Shown in pieces: positions 1 through 10,489 of a stretch of 45,000 nucleotides of DNA. Below the pieces are notes generated by a model. The model searched no databases, was not told where the DNA came from, and saw only the letters and a program-made list of their open reading frames with translations. Both the position numbers and the translations under genes were made by a program. The stretch comes from Prorocentrum cordatum (Eukaryota; Sar; Dinophyceae; Prorocentrales; Prorocentraceae). The stretch covers positions 9,790 to 54,789 of the forward strand of contig CAUYUJ010015286.1 of NCBI GenBank assembly GCA_963575745.1, read 5' to 3'. Position 1 is the stretch's first letter. Each line of letters opens with the position of its first letter.

Positions 1-160
1 CTCCTCCTCCTCCTCCTCCTCCTCCTCCTCCTCCTCCTTATCGTCGTCATCGTTATCCTCCTCATTCTCCTCGTCTTCCTTCCCATCCACCTTCTCCGCG
101 TCCTCCTCCCCTCCTCCTGCTTTGCCACCTCCTCCTGCTCCTCCTCCGAGCGCACTCCCA
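1..160. repeat. (CTC)n microsatellite and degenerate pyrimidine tract
   Basis: The window opens inside a perfect CTC array (1-38). It decays into a C/T-rich stretch with a few GTC/ATC units to about 150. Frames through it are low complexity, and the array continues beyond the left edge. Confidence 0.95.
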
Positions 161-820
161 TGAGAAGACCGAGTCCCGCCGCGTGCGGGCGCCCTTGTAC
201 TACAACTAGTGCAGCACCTCGAGCTGGGGCCAAGCCTGAAGGCCTGGGGGTAGACGACCTTGCGCCAACCTCTGGATGGCCCTCATCCCTGCTTCAGCGG
301 GGGAGGGCTCACATATGGCTTGCCATATGCTACGGGCCCGAGCCGACCAACCCCCACAACGACTGCACCAACAGATCCCGTTGATTGACTGTAAAAGAGG
401 GGTGGTGGGTCGGGTGAACTGCGAAAATAGTGGGCGTACAGGGTTGGTTCAACCATGTGAGCATGCGAATGTTAACGCTGCCTTGCTTCTTGCACCTGAG
501 GCATGCGAGATTGAAGTCGGGACCAACAGGGGCAGAGAGGAGGCAGTAGGAGGTGGTGGCGAGAGCCTGCTGGCGGGCCTGTAAATTCCTTGTGGCCCTG
601 ACTCTCCTACGCACATAGTTTGGTGTCCTCGTCCTCGTAGGGGAACTGATCCTTGTGTTCCCAGTAATGGGTCTGGATGGCTACGAGGCGGTCACAGACC
701 GAGGCGGCCCGAATGTCTCCTCCCTGGATCTGGCGCGCAAGCGGGGGAGGGGGGACTTTTTGGCGACAGGCAGCACAGCTGGCGATCTCATTGACCTGCT
801 CACAACGAGCGCCCAGGCCG
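160..820. other. unique GC-rich stretch, no gene recognised
   Basis: Short frames of 74-102 codons occur on both strands. None has a recognisable motif or coding-like composition. No repeat copy was found elsewhere in the window. Confidence 0.5.
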
Positions 821-821
821 C

Positions 822-1165
822 CTCTCCTCCTCCTCCTCCTCCTCCTCCTCCTCCTCCTCCTCCTCCTCCTCCTCCTCGCCCTCCTCCTCCTCCGCCTCTC
901 CTCCACTTCTCCTCCTCCTCCATCCTCCTCCTCCTCCTCCTCCTCCTCCTCCTCCTCCTCCTCCTCCTCCTCCTCCTCCTCCTCCTCAGCATCATCATCA
1001 TCATCACCATCATCCCGCCATGCCTCCTCCTTTTCCTGCTACTTATCCTCCTGCTCCGTCCTTCCTTACTTCCTTCCTCTTCTTTCCTTCCTTCCTTCCT
1101 TCTCCTCCTCATCACTCATCCTCCTCCTCTTGCTCCTCCTCCTCCTCCGTCCTCCCCCTCCTGCC
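822..1165. repeat. (TCC)n arrays with CAT and TTCC interruptions
   Basis: There are two near-perfect TCC/CTC arrays (about 825-880 and 926-988), then a short ATC run (about 988-1012) and TTCC-rich sequence to 1165. The 237-260 codon frames across it are poly-Pro, poly-Leu or poly-Ser, one in each frame, as expected of a repeat. Confidence 0.95.
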
Positions 1166-1339
1166 TGGTTTCGCTCGAGAAATCACGACGTCGCTGCCGT
1201 CACAGTCGTGGGCGTGCTTCTTGTCGTCGCCGTCGACGTCGAAATCATTTCTCATCGTCGTGCTCGTCGGCAATGTCGTCCTCACCCTCGCCTTGTCTTG
1301 CACTTCCCCAAACCTCCTCCTATACTTCCTGCCCGCCAA

Positions 1340-2110
1340 GGAGGAGAAGGAAAGAGGGGGGGGGATAATGAGGGAGGGGGGAGGGGGAGAGGGCAGATTA
1401 GGGGGAAGGGGGGAGAAGGAATGAAAAGGAGAAGAGGGGGGACGAGGAGACGAATCTGAATCGTCGTGGGCGACGGCGCCAAAAGGGGATCGCTGACAGC
1501 GGAAGCACCGCGTCCCGCATCGGAGAGCTTGCGAACACACGACGGCAACGACGATGGCCTCCCGCCACGGCAGCCTCACGAGCCGACGACGACGACCTCG
1601 ACGAAGACGACGACGAACCGACAGCGACGCCTCGACGAACCGACACCGCCGACGCCGAACTGACAACGATGAAGACGTCGACGACAGAACTGGCATTGTC
1701 GACGGCGACGAGAACGACAAGAACGCCGACGACGGCATACACGACTGCGTACAGCGAAGCGGCCGACCGACGACCGAACAAGACGAACACGACGGCGACG
1801 AGACCCGACGGCGTCACGAAGGAACGCTTGTAATGGCGGCGGCAGCGGTCAAAGTCCGCTCAAATCTTGTCACAGACCCCTCCTGCAGTCTATCCAAGCC
1901 CATCTTCCCCACCGCGTCCAGCCGCTGCGAAGAGGTCCCCCCGAAGGCTCAGAGGAGGGGGGGAAGCAGGAGGGAGGTGGGAGGAGGGGTGCATGAGGTG
2001 GAGGGAGCAGGGGGAAGGGGAACTTGGAAGGAAGAGGAAGAGGGAAGAGGGACGAGAGGGAGGAGGTGGAGGAGGGAGGAGGGGCGGAAAAAGGAGGCCT
2101 CAACGGCCGC
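1340..2110. repeat. GGGGA-rich block, degenerate ACG/CGA trinucleotides and GGAG-rich block
   Basis: 1340-1445 is G/A-rich. About 1530-1810 is a degenerate array of GAC/ACG/CGA trinucleotides, whose frames are rich in Arg, Thr and Asp. 1935-2095 is again GGAG-rich. Composition explains the long frames on both strands, and no protein family is recognised. Confidence 0.8.
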
Positions 2111-2234
2111 ACGAACCGCGGCTCGGTGCCCATCCGGGCCACGATGCCGTCCGAGTCGGTGAGGCACAGCTGCTCGAGGGTCCGGCCGCAGACCCCGAGG
2201 GCGGTGCCGGCCTCGGTCGCCGCCGAGAGGGGGG

Positions 2235-2420
2235 AGGGTCAGGGGGAGGAGCAGGAGGCCTCTCTTCGCCTCCCCTCCTCTCTTCAGTTCTCCCTCGCCT
2301 CTCCTTTTCCCCCACCACCCCCCCCCCCCCCCCTGGCCCTCGGCCCTCCCGCCCTTCTGCCTCTCTCCTCCCTCCCGCCTCCTTCCCATCCGCCTCCCTT
2401 CCGCACTCCACGGGAGCACG
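2235..2420. repeat. pyrimidine-rich block with a 16-nt C homopolymer
   Basis: Short CTCCC-type words surround an uninterrupted C run at 2318-2333. No gene is seen. Confidence 0.75.
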
Positions 2421-2599
2421 ATATGGGTGCTGCTCTGCTCTCTCGCCCGAGTGTGGTCCCCCAAACTGGCCGCCCCCTCCCCGCGCGCTCGCTTTTTACA
2501 AACACGTTGTGCGCGCGAGCGAGCTTCTCTTTCGTGTTGTCCGAATTCGAGCCCTCCACGTCATGTTCTCTACGCGCGGGATTTGCGCGAACTGGCTTT

Positions 2600-3180
2600 T
2601 CATATGGTCCTGTATCATCAGGTGCTTTTTTCAAGCCATCTTGTCGCAAATGGTACTCTCGCTGCCGCGTGGGCTTCGTTTTCCGATCGGCGCCGTGCAC
2701 CCGTGCTTCCGAATGGCGCTCCTGCCCTAGCGTGGGCCATCTTTCCGGATCCCACGGGTCTCGCAGGCACCACGGGTCCCACAGCATCAACAAGTGTCGC
2801 AGTTCGCCCCAGAGGCCCCATCGGTCTGACGGGTTCCACAGGGCCCACAAGCCCCACATGTTTCGCAAGTCTCCCATGCCCTGCAAGTCCAGCAGGTCCG
2901 ACGTCCCGCAGGTCCCAGAGGTGTCGCACTTCTCACGGGTCCCACAGGTGCCACCAGTTCGTCGGGTGCCACAGGCCTCGCAGGTTTCACAGGCCCCACT
3001 GGCCAAAGAGGTCCCCAAGTCGCCCAGGTCCAACCAGTTTCCCGCTTGCCGACTGCGCATAACACGATAGGGGTAATGTGTGGATTTCCAGGTCGGCCAT
3101 GACACGCGTCCGCGGATAGAGAAAAAAGCAGCCCATGGCGCGAGCGCACCTAGCATGTCTCTCCCCTATCTCCCTCCTCC
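2600..3180 (+). repeat. dispersed repeat family D, copy 1 (variable interior)
   Basis: The left module starts near GATCGGCGCC (2685-2694) and runs through a GGCGCT..GCCC.AGCGTGGGCC segment to about 2755. The right module starts at GCGCATAACACGATAG (about 3054) and reaches GCGCGAGCGCACC. Both modules recur in the same order at 18571-18990, and the right module again at 36480-36640. The interiors differ: here a Gly-X-Y-coding 9-bp repeat, at 18.7 kb a pyrimidine tract. Confidence 0.65.
2748..3060 (+). pseudogene. collagen-like Gly-X-Y tract, broken by a frameshift
   Basis: A degenerate 9-bp repeat (words such as GGTCCCACA) encodes Gly-X-Y triplets. In the frame with codons starting at 2748, 2751 and so on it reads GLAGTTGPT... 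and later GPIGLTGSTGP. Near 2904 the pattern jumps by +1, after which the new frame reads PAGPRG..LLTGPTGAT...GLAGFTGPTGQRGP. It ends at a stop shortly after 3080. Collagen-like triplets occur in many eukaryotic, bacterial and viral surface proteins. No signal peptide or globular domain is attached, so this may be a decayed gene, an exon with a hidden intron, or a 9-bp minisatellite that happens to translate as Gly-X-Y. Confidence 0.35.
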
Positions 3181-3194
3181 CTCGCTCCTCCTGG

Positions 3195-3480
3195 GAGGAA
3201 GGGACGAGGGGAGGGGGAGGAGGGAGACACGGAGGACGACGAGGCCCTGGGAGAACGACAAGGACGAAGAAGAGGAATGAAAATAAGACGGAGAAGAAAA
3301 ACAATAAGAAACTCAGCATTACGTGTGGCCTCATCGTCTGACCTGCTGTGAGGAAGATAAAGAGGAGGGGGAGGAGGAAGAGGAAACGGGAGGGGAGGAG
3401 GAGGAAGAATAGGAGGAGGAGGAGGAGGAGCAGGAGGAGGAGGAGAAAGAGGGCATTGCCCAGGAGACGAACAGGATGGG
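3195..3480. repeat. GGAGGA-rich purine block
   Basis: Degenerate AGG/GAA units occupy 3195-3280 and 3350-3460, separated by a short A-rich segment. Frames are Arg/Glu-rich and noncoding in character. Confidence 0.8.
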
Positions 3481-5255
3481 GAGGAGGAGGGTGCATCCCT
3501 CCTGGAGGGTACCACGGCGACATCGATGGATATCGCAGCGTCGGATGATGAGTTTTCTGTTGGGTGGTTTAGGGGGGAGGGGCCTCCCGCCGACGGCCAA
3601 CTCAACCGGAGGCGAGCTTCGCTGAAGGATCGCATCTTCAGATGGACGCGTTGCCAAGGGCTCGCTTCGCCCAAGCTCGCTTCTCAGAGGCTCGACTCGC
3701 AAGAGCTTCGCCTCGTCATGTTGTATATCATTCCCCTCGCCAACCGATCACGCGTATTGTAATGCTAATATGCCACGGTGAGAAGAATTCTATTGCCATC
3801 CCGTCGGCGCCAGGCTGTCGATGACCGCCCACCGCTTTACCATGGCGGCTATTTGACAGTCCGCTGCGTCTACATTATCCAAGATCGCATCGAGAGCAAC
3901 GTCCCAGTCCCTGTTGTAGCCACGCCTCGCTGGCCCCGTTGCTTGAATACATGCGTCAGCCCATGCTTGTATACAAAGATCCCGCGAGGTGCGTAAAAAG
4001 CTCAGATGCGCTCATCAAACAAATTTGACTTGGTCGCTGAGTCTAAACTTCCATGGCTTGTTGAATATCTCATGCTGTAGATGGCTGATTATGCACTCAA
4101 TCCGAACATCACAGCGAAGCCAAGCATACTCTGCCTGATGGGGGAACCGTCGACGTACGCCATCGAGACATAAACCGACGGTTGCCATACGCCAACAACA
4201 TGTGGGTTTAGAAAAGCGTGGATACGGCGCACAACTTCTTAAATACGGATCCCTCACATAGAGCCGCTCGGGTCCGCGAAACAACAAAAATCATGCATTA
4301 CCGATGTTAACCGCGTGTCCGTGAGCAGCACGACCGCCAATCTGGAACAACGATGCAAATCCACATCGAGTGTATACAATATATGACCCTGTGATATTTT
4401 CCAATCGCCAACGCGCGATAGACCCTGGAGTTTGATCTGGTGGCCCTGAGATGCCATGCGCTGTCTAGTAGTGGCGACACGGAGCCCCCCACCACGACGG
4501 TAAATCCAAATATTGTATGGACTGACGAAGGTCCCAAACAACTCGCCGAAATTGTCTTGATCGCGAACCCGGTCGCATGGAAAGCCTTGCGCAACGGGAG
4601 ACAAACCCACAGAGTCTTGCGAATGTGTGTACAGGGATGGTAGAGGTGAAAGAAGAAGAGGTTAGCTACTCCTTTTCCAGGGCGCTGCGCGAAGGGCAGC
4701 GCGGCATGTGCACCAATACCTGAGCCGATACGTTAGCGGTATGTGAAGATATAGTGATGATATGAGCGGACTTCACACACAGTGAAGGTGTCATCCCAGC
4801 ATCGTGCCCTACCATTCGATTCGCAAGCCGCCCCGGCGACCATCCTACTCTGATTGGCGGGCGCCCCATGCGGTCTCCGTGGGCGCAGAAGCTCGGGAGG
4901 GCCTCCAGAACTACCGATCTGGGACGGACTTCTGCATCTCGAGCTGCGCCGTCAAGATTCACTCGAGATCGGAGGCTGGCAAAAAGATAGGCACCAACTC
5001 GACCCGCAGGTGAAGAGGCCGAAACCCACCCTGAAGGCACTTACTTCCAACAAACGCACGCTGGAGCCCGAACGACACCACATGGTCAGTTCTTGCGAGT
5101 CGAGCAAACATGGATTGACCCATGGGCGTTTGCGCTGAATGACCTTCAGCCGGACTGGCTACGGATTCTCCTCACCCGTGTCTCTCCTGGCCCAAGTTGC
5201 TGCGCTGGCGGGCGCAGGCACATGCTGGCGCACATGTGGGAGGGAAGGCACTACA
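3480..5255. other. unique region, lower GC in the centre, no firm gene
   Basis: About 3700-4650 has visibly lower GC than its surroundings. On the minus strand, frames at 4015-4287, 4254-4610 and 4307-4594 have mixed, non-repetitive composition, for example YAWLRCDVRIECIISHLQ in the first. They lie in three different phases and overlap, as a decayed gene or chance would give. No family is recognised. 4650-5255 holds only short frames. Confidence 0.35.
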
Positions 5256-5425
5256 GTGGAGGCCAATCCACAAGAAACCTTCCACAAGAAGTCCAACCCT
5301 GAAACCCCAGGGCGTCCATCGACGTTTGATGTGGGAACGTCACGCCGTCCACAGCAAAACCATCGAAACCTAAGCAACCCAGGGCATCCTGGACGCAAGC
5401 ACGGTGATTTTTGGCGTGGGCCCCC
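5255..5425 (+). repeat. dispersed repeat family E, copy 1
   Basis: The segment from AAGAAACCTTCCACAAGAA through CGTCACGC, CAAAACCATCGAAACC and the following GTGGGC..CCACTG matches the reverse complement of 32430-32600 in order, with a few indels. I judge roughly 75-80% identity by eye. The two copies are 27 kb apart in opposite orientation. Confidence 0.7.
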
Positions 5426-5755
5426 ACTGCAATGGGCAGGCGGGATATTGAAATGGCCAGGCGGCTGAGGCGTTACAGCGGGCAGATCGGCCCCGACGGG
5501 GGGTCGGGCGGAGCCATGACTGACGGGCGGAGTGGCCCTGCGGCAGGCAGGCGGGGCGGGGCCTCGCGGGCAAAGTCGTGGAGCCCTCTGGCGAGAGGCC
5601 AGGAGGACACGCCGCACACAAAGCAGGCGGGCGGGCCCAGACGGGCGGGCCAGCAAGGCATCGAAGCAAGTGGGCGGGTGGACCCCTGCATCATCCAGCC
5701 GAGACCAGGGGACGGGGGACTGTGCAGCAAAGGGTGCCAGTCAGTGGTCAGTTCC
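5425..5755. other. GGGC-rich unique stretch, nothing recognised
   Basis: The sequence is GC-rich with recurrent GGCGGGC words. Overlapping frames are open on both strands because AT-rich stop codons are rare. No motif is seen. Confidence 0.4.
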
Positions 5756-5838
5756 CCTCCTCCTCCTCCTCCTCCCCCTCCTCCTCCTCCTCCTCCTCCT
5801 CCTCCTCCTCCTCCTCCTCCTCCTCCTCCTCCTCCTCT
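5756..5838. repeat. (TCC)n microsatellite
   Basis: This is a near-perfect TCC array with one CCC interruption, grading into pyrimidine-rich sequence to about 6050. It accounts for the poly-Pro, poly-Leu and poly-Ser frames here. Confidence 0.95.
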
Positions 5839-5839
5839 T

Positions 5840-7214
5840 CCTCACTCTCCCTCTGTCCCTCCTTCCGTCCATCCACCGGTGCGCCCCACCCTGCCGCCCA
5901 CGTCCCCCTGCTCGTGCTCCCCTTTCTCCTCCCTACCTCTACCCGTCCGCCCGTCCCCGCCTGCCTCCCTCCCGCGACCATCCGTCTGTCTCTGCCTCTC
6001 TCGTATGCTTTTCAACTCTTCCACATCGCCCGCCGCCTCGTCCTCCTTTTCGACGTTCCGCGGACCTGATGCGAGTGCATGTGGCGTTCTTGACGGTGCG
6101 CAGGCTAGCGTGAGATCGACTCGGCTCAAACGGTACCTGGCCGGCGCCGCGGAGCAGGCACGAAACAAAGTGTTGCGACGTGGGTAACAGTGAGAGTAGG
6201 CGCCCGCTAGGTACGGCAGCATGCACCTTGGTCAGTCAGAACCCTCCTCCTCCTCCTCCTCCTCCTCCTCCTCTTCCCTGCTCTTCTTGCTCCACGCACG
6301 CTCGCCAACTCCTCTGTACTCCGTGGCGCGCGCTGTCCCCGATGCCACACCGTTGCGGCCAAGAGCACGCGGGAACGCCGTGCACACTGCCGTGGCTGCT
6401 CTGCCCCGCCTCAATTTCAGTGATCCTGGTGTTGTCTGAGGCTCCGGTCCGCGGAGTACAACGGCTGAGGCTCCAGCTGCTGAGTGCTCTCGCAGCTGCC
6501 CGTGCCGCTTGCCCTCCCCTTGCCCCCCCCCCCCGCGCACAGTTACCCACCCCGCTCACAGGAAACCCTGAGAAGTCATCTGAGACCCCTCCACCTGATC
6601 CTCCTCCGCCTCCTCCTCTTCCTCCTCCGCCTCCTCCTCCTCCTCCTCCTCCGCCCGCTCCTCCATCCCGCTGCTCCTCCTCTTCGAACAAGTCGAACAC
6701 GCTTCTCCGTTCTCGTGCTCCTCCAGCTCCTCCTCCGAACCATCACGGCTGCAGCCGTCATTCCACTCGCGCTCCAAAACACCATGTCTGAGGTCTGCGT
6801 AGAGAGATGCCAGACACAGGCCACTGAATTGCGCTGAGCAGCCCAGGGCCTCTAAGAGCCACCGTGCGCGCAGGCCAACCTGGCCAGCCGAAGCGCGGAG
6901 GAGAAGAGTGAGGACTCTGGAACCCATGAGGTCCCCAATTTTTGTCATTCTGAATTGCTTTTTGACGGCCCCGAAACCCTGTAAAGGCCCCGAGGAGCAG
7001 AAAACTGTGAGACACCTCCGTCTGGATTCTGCGTGACGCCGAATGTTTGGGTCGACCCTCGACGCCGGCGATCACGACCACGACCGCGACGGCGCCAACC
7101 GCGCCGGGGCCGCGACGCCAAGCAGCGCCGGCGGGAAGGTGGCGGCGATGCCGAGGTGCGGGCAGGCCGTGAAGAGCCGCGGGGAGCCGGGCGCGGGGCG
7201 GCGCCGGGCGGCGC
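5840..7214. other. pyrimidine-rich then unique sequence with two short CTC arrays
   Basis: CTC arrays lie at 6242-6273 and, degenerate, at 6598-6660. The rest (6060-6240, 6275-6595, 6700-7214) is unique GC-rich DNA with no recognisable frame. Confidence 0.5.
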
Positions 7215-7551
7215 GCGGTGGCCGAAGGCTCTCTCGAGGGTCGATCGGGTGTCGGGGATCGGGGATCGAGGCCCCCGGAGGCCCGCCGAAGGTCGAGGGG
7301 GTCGGGGGGTCGGGCATCCAGGGCCGGGGGGCTCGAGGTCCGAGGCTCCCCCCCGTCGTCGATCGAGCGTCGGGGGTCGGGGGCCGGTTGCCGAGGCCCC
7401 CGGAGGCCCGAAGGTCGAGGCCTCCAGAGCCTCGAGCCCTCGGGGGACCTCCAGAGGCCTCCGGAGGCGCTGAGGTCGTCGCCGCCGTCGCCGTCGCCGG
7501 CGTCGTCGCCGTCGTTGTCGTCCTGGCCCTCTGCATCGGTCCCGCCTCGCC
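7215..7551 (+). repeat. dispersed repeat family F, copy 1
   Basis: It begins GCGGTGGCCGAAGGCTC and ends in a GTCGTCGT...GCCCT.TGCATCGG segment. The same start, the same GAGGCC/CCTCCAGAGGCCTC interior and the same end recur at 10264-10449. This copy is longer because the GGAGGCCC..GGTCGAGG sub-repeat is expanded. Confidence 0.7.
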
Positions 7552-7834
7552 TTTTTCCCGACGGCACCGAAGCACGAACGCCGCAGCGAGGCACTGAATT
7601 AAAAAGGGGAGGAAGAGGAGAAAGGGAAGGAGGAGGAGGAGGAGGTGAGGGCGAGAGGGGGGAGAATGGGTACCGCGAAAATTGGTTAAATGCCTCGCAC
7701 ACCCGTTGCCCTTCCCGTTACTGTGGGAGTTGATAAGGTGCCGCGCACACCCGGGTGATAGGTACCGCCATCCTCCTTTCCTGCCCTCCTTCGCCAAATT
7801 TTCCCGTGCCACCCGCCTCCGTAGTATTACAATT

Positions 7835-7962
7835 CAGTCGGGCATGTCCCTCTACAGGAGGAATAGATAGAAATAGTGAAAAATATGGGGACGACTCTTT
7901 TTACATTATTTGTGACCACGTTTGAGTGCTGTTTGATTTTTTGTAGGGGGACATGCCCGACC
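7835..7962. mobile_element. 128-bp MITE-like element with TTCAGTCGGGC termini
   Basis: Left end AGTCGGGCATGTCCCTCTAC (7838-7857) and right end GTAGGGGGACATGCCCGACC (7943-7962) are inverted repeats with two mismatches. An 11-bp direct repeat, TAGTATTACAA (7824-7834) and TAGTACTACAA (7963-7973), borders it with one mismatch and could be a target-site duplication. The 80-bp interior is AT-rich and noncoding. The same termini recur at 33185 (left) and 35884 (right). Non-autonomous TIR transposon is an inference; no transposase is present. Confidence 0.75.
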
Positions 7963-8422
7963 TAGTACTACAAGCGTTGGCAGGGTGCTGTGAACACCGC
8001 GCCGCTTTCCCCATCATGGGAAACGGAAGATAATTTCTGGAAAATACCAGCTGGCACCGCAGTGAATGGAGCCGCCTCCGCAAACATGTGCCGCAAATCT
8101 TGTCAAGTTCCCGCGTTTGCCCCTTCCTCCTCTGCTTGCCCCCTGAACCCCTCACGCAGACGCGACGCCGCAGGCGGACGCGACACTTGGCCAGGAGGGG
8201 GAAAGAGGGAGGACGAGATTTAAGAGTAGACGGGGGAATAGAAAGAACTGTGGTCCTGCCTGCGAGCAACACCAATGCCGAAAGAAGGCAACCCGGCCGT
8301 TACTGGAAGCCGAGCTCTGGCAGCTCGGAACGGCTGCGCTGCTAAAACACAACGCACGCTCCGAACTAGATCGCTCGGATTGCGCTGCTTGGGGGTCATC
8401 AGCGAAGTTGCGGCTTGCGGTA

Positions 8423-9061
8423 TCATGCGGGCTTCTGCCTGAACCGTCTCCGTGAGAGCAGCGCCCTGCGCGCGGGAGACGAGACAGAGCTCGGCGAGAC
8501 GCGGACTGGCCGACCACTAAAAAACTTGGCGGGCTCGGCCGCGGTCGCCGCGAAGTCGCACTGGTCAACCCGGAGCAAGCCCCAGCTGCCGCCAGAGTCC
8601 TGCCTGCCCAGAGCGCGCAGGTGGACTGTCTCGGGCAAGAGTCAGCGAAGAGGAGGCCACGGGGGTCAGAAAGGGGGCGCGGGATGGGCAGAGGTGCCCA
8701 CCGCACCAACCATGTAACGCGCATACATGGGCGCGGGATCGATGTACAGCGCGCTGCCCAGCTCAAGCTGTTTCCATTCAAAGCTGGAGCTCGTGGGGGC
8801 GCCCCACGGGTCACTGATGGATCTAGCACGGCGGGCGCCCATTTACCCTCCGAGAAAGCACTGCCGCGCTGCGGATTACGTCGCGCATGGCGGGTTCGCG
8901 AACACACCGATCGCATGCCCATCCTTGTTGAAGTCCAACAACACACATATCGCACGGGCATTGGGCCTACACTCTGGGACCTCATCACCGGCCACTGGCA
9001 CTGAGCATGAACAGAGGAAGGCTTGCGGCCCAAGCCAGGCCTTCAACATGGGATTCGACAT
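8423..9061 (-). pseudogene. decayed protein-coding frame with four in-frame stops, family unknown
   Basis: One minus-strand frame keeps coding-like, non-repetitive composition from an ATG at 9061 down to a TGA at 8423. It is interrupted by stops at 8876-8878 and 8843-8845 (both TAA), 8666-8668 (TGA) and 8642-8644 (TGA). Successive blocks contain ECRPNARAICVLLDFNKDG, FEWKQLELGSALYIDPAPMY and VDQCDFAATAAEPAKFF. That three adjacent open blocks share one phase argues for a single ancestral frame of roughly 210 codons. Very short introns are an alternative. The DFNKDG segment resembles the start of an EF-hand loop, but the Ile is one place late. I do not recognise the family. Confidence 0.45.
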
Positions 9062-9116
9062 CCCCCGGGCGGCGCGGGCCGCCAAGCACGTGCATGACGT
9101 AAACGAGCGAGCGCCT

Positions 9117-9290
9117 CTTCTCCTCCTCCTCCTCCTCCTCCTCCTCCTCCTCCTCCTCCTCCTCCTCCTCCTCCTCTACGTCCTCCTCCTCCTCCTCCTC
9201 CTCCTCCTACTCCTCCTCCTCCTCCTCCTTGTCCTCCTCCTCCTCCTCCTCCTCCTCGTCCTCCTCCTCTTCCTCCTCCTCTCTCCTGTG
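9117..9290. repeat. (CTC)n microsatellite, about 170 bp
   Basis: CTC/TCC units with scattered TAC, TTG and GTC interruptions. The 237-codon frame across it is a poly-Leu repeat translation. Confidence 0.97.
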
Positions 9291-10263
9291 CGCGACCATC
9301 CTGGCTCGAGCGCGCGGCCGTGGGGCACCCAGCCCATTGCCATCACGTGGCGCAGGGGGGGGGCTCCCACCACACGATCACCCACAGTGCGACTCGCGTG
9401 CGTCGGAGGTTGCTGGCATGGGATGGCCAGAATGCGCTGAATTCAACATGTAATGCTCAACGCGCGTTTCTGTGAGGGGGTACTCTGGTCTACGTCTCAG
9501 CGCCGTTCGTTCGCATTGATTGTGCTTCAGCCTGCTTTGCCACGTCTATGCAGTGTGCTTGGCCTGCTGGCCCGGCGTGGCCTTTCCCCGAGGGGGGGGC
9601 CGTCGGCGAGCTCCGCTCCAGGCGGCGGGCTTGGGCAGGCGCGCGCCGGCCGCAGTGGCCAGCTCGGCCCACCTCTCCGTCGCCTGGGCGTACGGCGCAG
9701 CTCCGCGGTCTGCAGCCGTGGGTCTCGAGGCGGTGCTGTGCGCATGCGGCTTGGCTGTGGGCTGCATCTGGCGGCACTCCTGGGATATGGAGGCCCAGGA
9801 CCACAAAAAAAAATAGCGACGACGCGTGCCACACTCGTCTGTCAACGCCTGCCCCGCCCCCCAATGTTCAAAGTTGGCGGTGGGTCTGCTGAGTTGCACC
9901 TCGACCGCAGTCTCCCCCGCGCGTGCCAACTTAGAGTTTGGGAAGAAGGGGAGTGTTAAGTAATTGTTTCTCTCTACCGTTGTACGTCCATTAAAATCGA
10001 CAGGCGTTGCGTCACTGCCCTCTCATTCCCTCACGTGTGTTGTGTACCATTTAGCTTATTCCATTGCGCTCCATGTGCGTTATGGTGGTCAACCTCACGT
10101 GATGAAGGACCAGTGGAAGGCATTTCCTAAGTTTGATCAGCCTCCAAGTGGTGGTTCAGTGGTGTCACGTTCTATGCTATTGGCTTTTGGGCCTTGGTGG
10201 CCTGCATGGCAGTCAACTGGGCTTTGGTTTTTCACCAGTGGTGGCATGCGGTATTCGTGAAGT
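9290..10263. other. unique stretch, no gene recognised
   Basis: 9300-9950 is GC-rich with several overlapping frames of about 100 codons on both strands and no motif. 9960-10260 is lower in GC and carries a plus frame without a strong start (segment KDQWKAFPKFDQPPSGGS) that I cannot assign. Confidence 0.35.
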
Positions 10264-10449
10264 GCGGTGGCCGAAGGCTCCCCGTCGTCGATCCGGGCTG
10301 AGGATTGGGTAACGAGGCCGCTTGAGGCCCAAGAGTCGAGGCCTCCAAAGCCTCCAGAGGTCTCCTGGGAACCTCCAGAGGCCTCTGGCGGTCCAGAGGT
10401 CGTCGTCACCATCGTCGTCGTAGCCCTGGGCATCGGCATCGGCCTCGCC
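10264..10449 (+). repeat. dispersed repeat family F, copy 2
   Basis: This is the shorter copy of the 7215-7551 repeat. It keeps the GCGGTGGCCGAAGGCTC start, the CCTCCAGAGGCCTC interior and the GTCGTCGTAGCCCTGGGCAT end. Confidence 0.7.
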
Positions 10450-10489
10450 CCTCCGTCTCCTCCTTCGTATCCCCATCCTCCCTCTCTTT

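Noticed and set aside
655-1459. 237-260 codon Pro/Leu/Ser frames
   Set aside because: Poly-Pro, poly-Leu and poly-Ser tracts from the TCC array appear in every frame.
8939-8975. DFNKDG as an EF-hand
   Set aside because: The Ile required at loop position 8 is at position 9, the terminal Glu is missing, and there is no paired hand.
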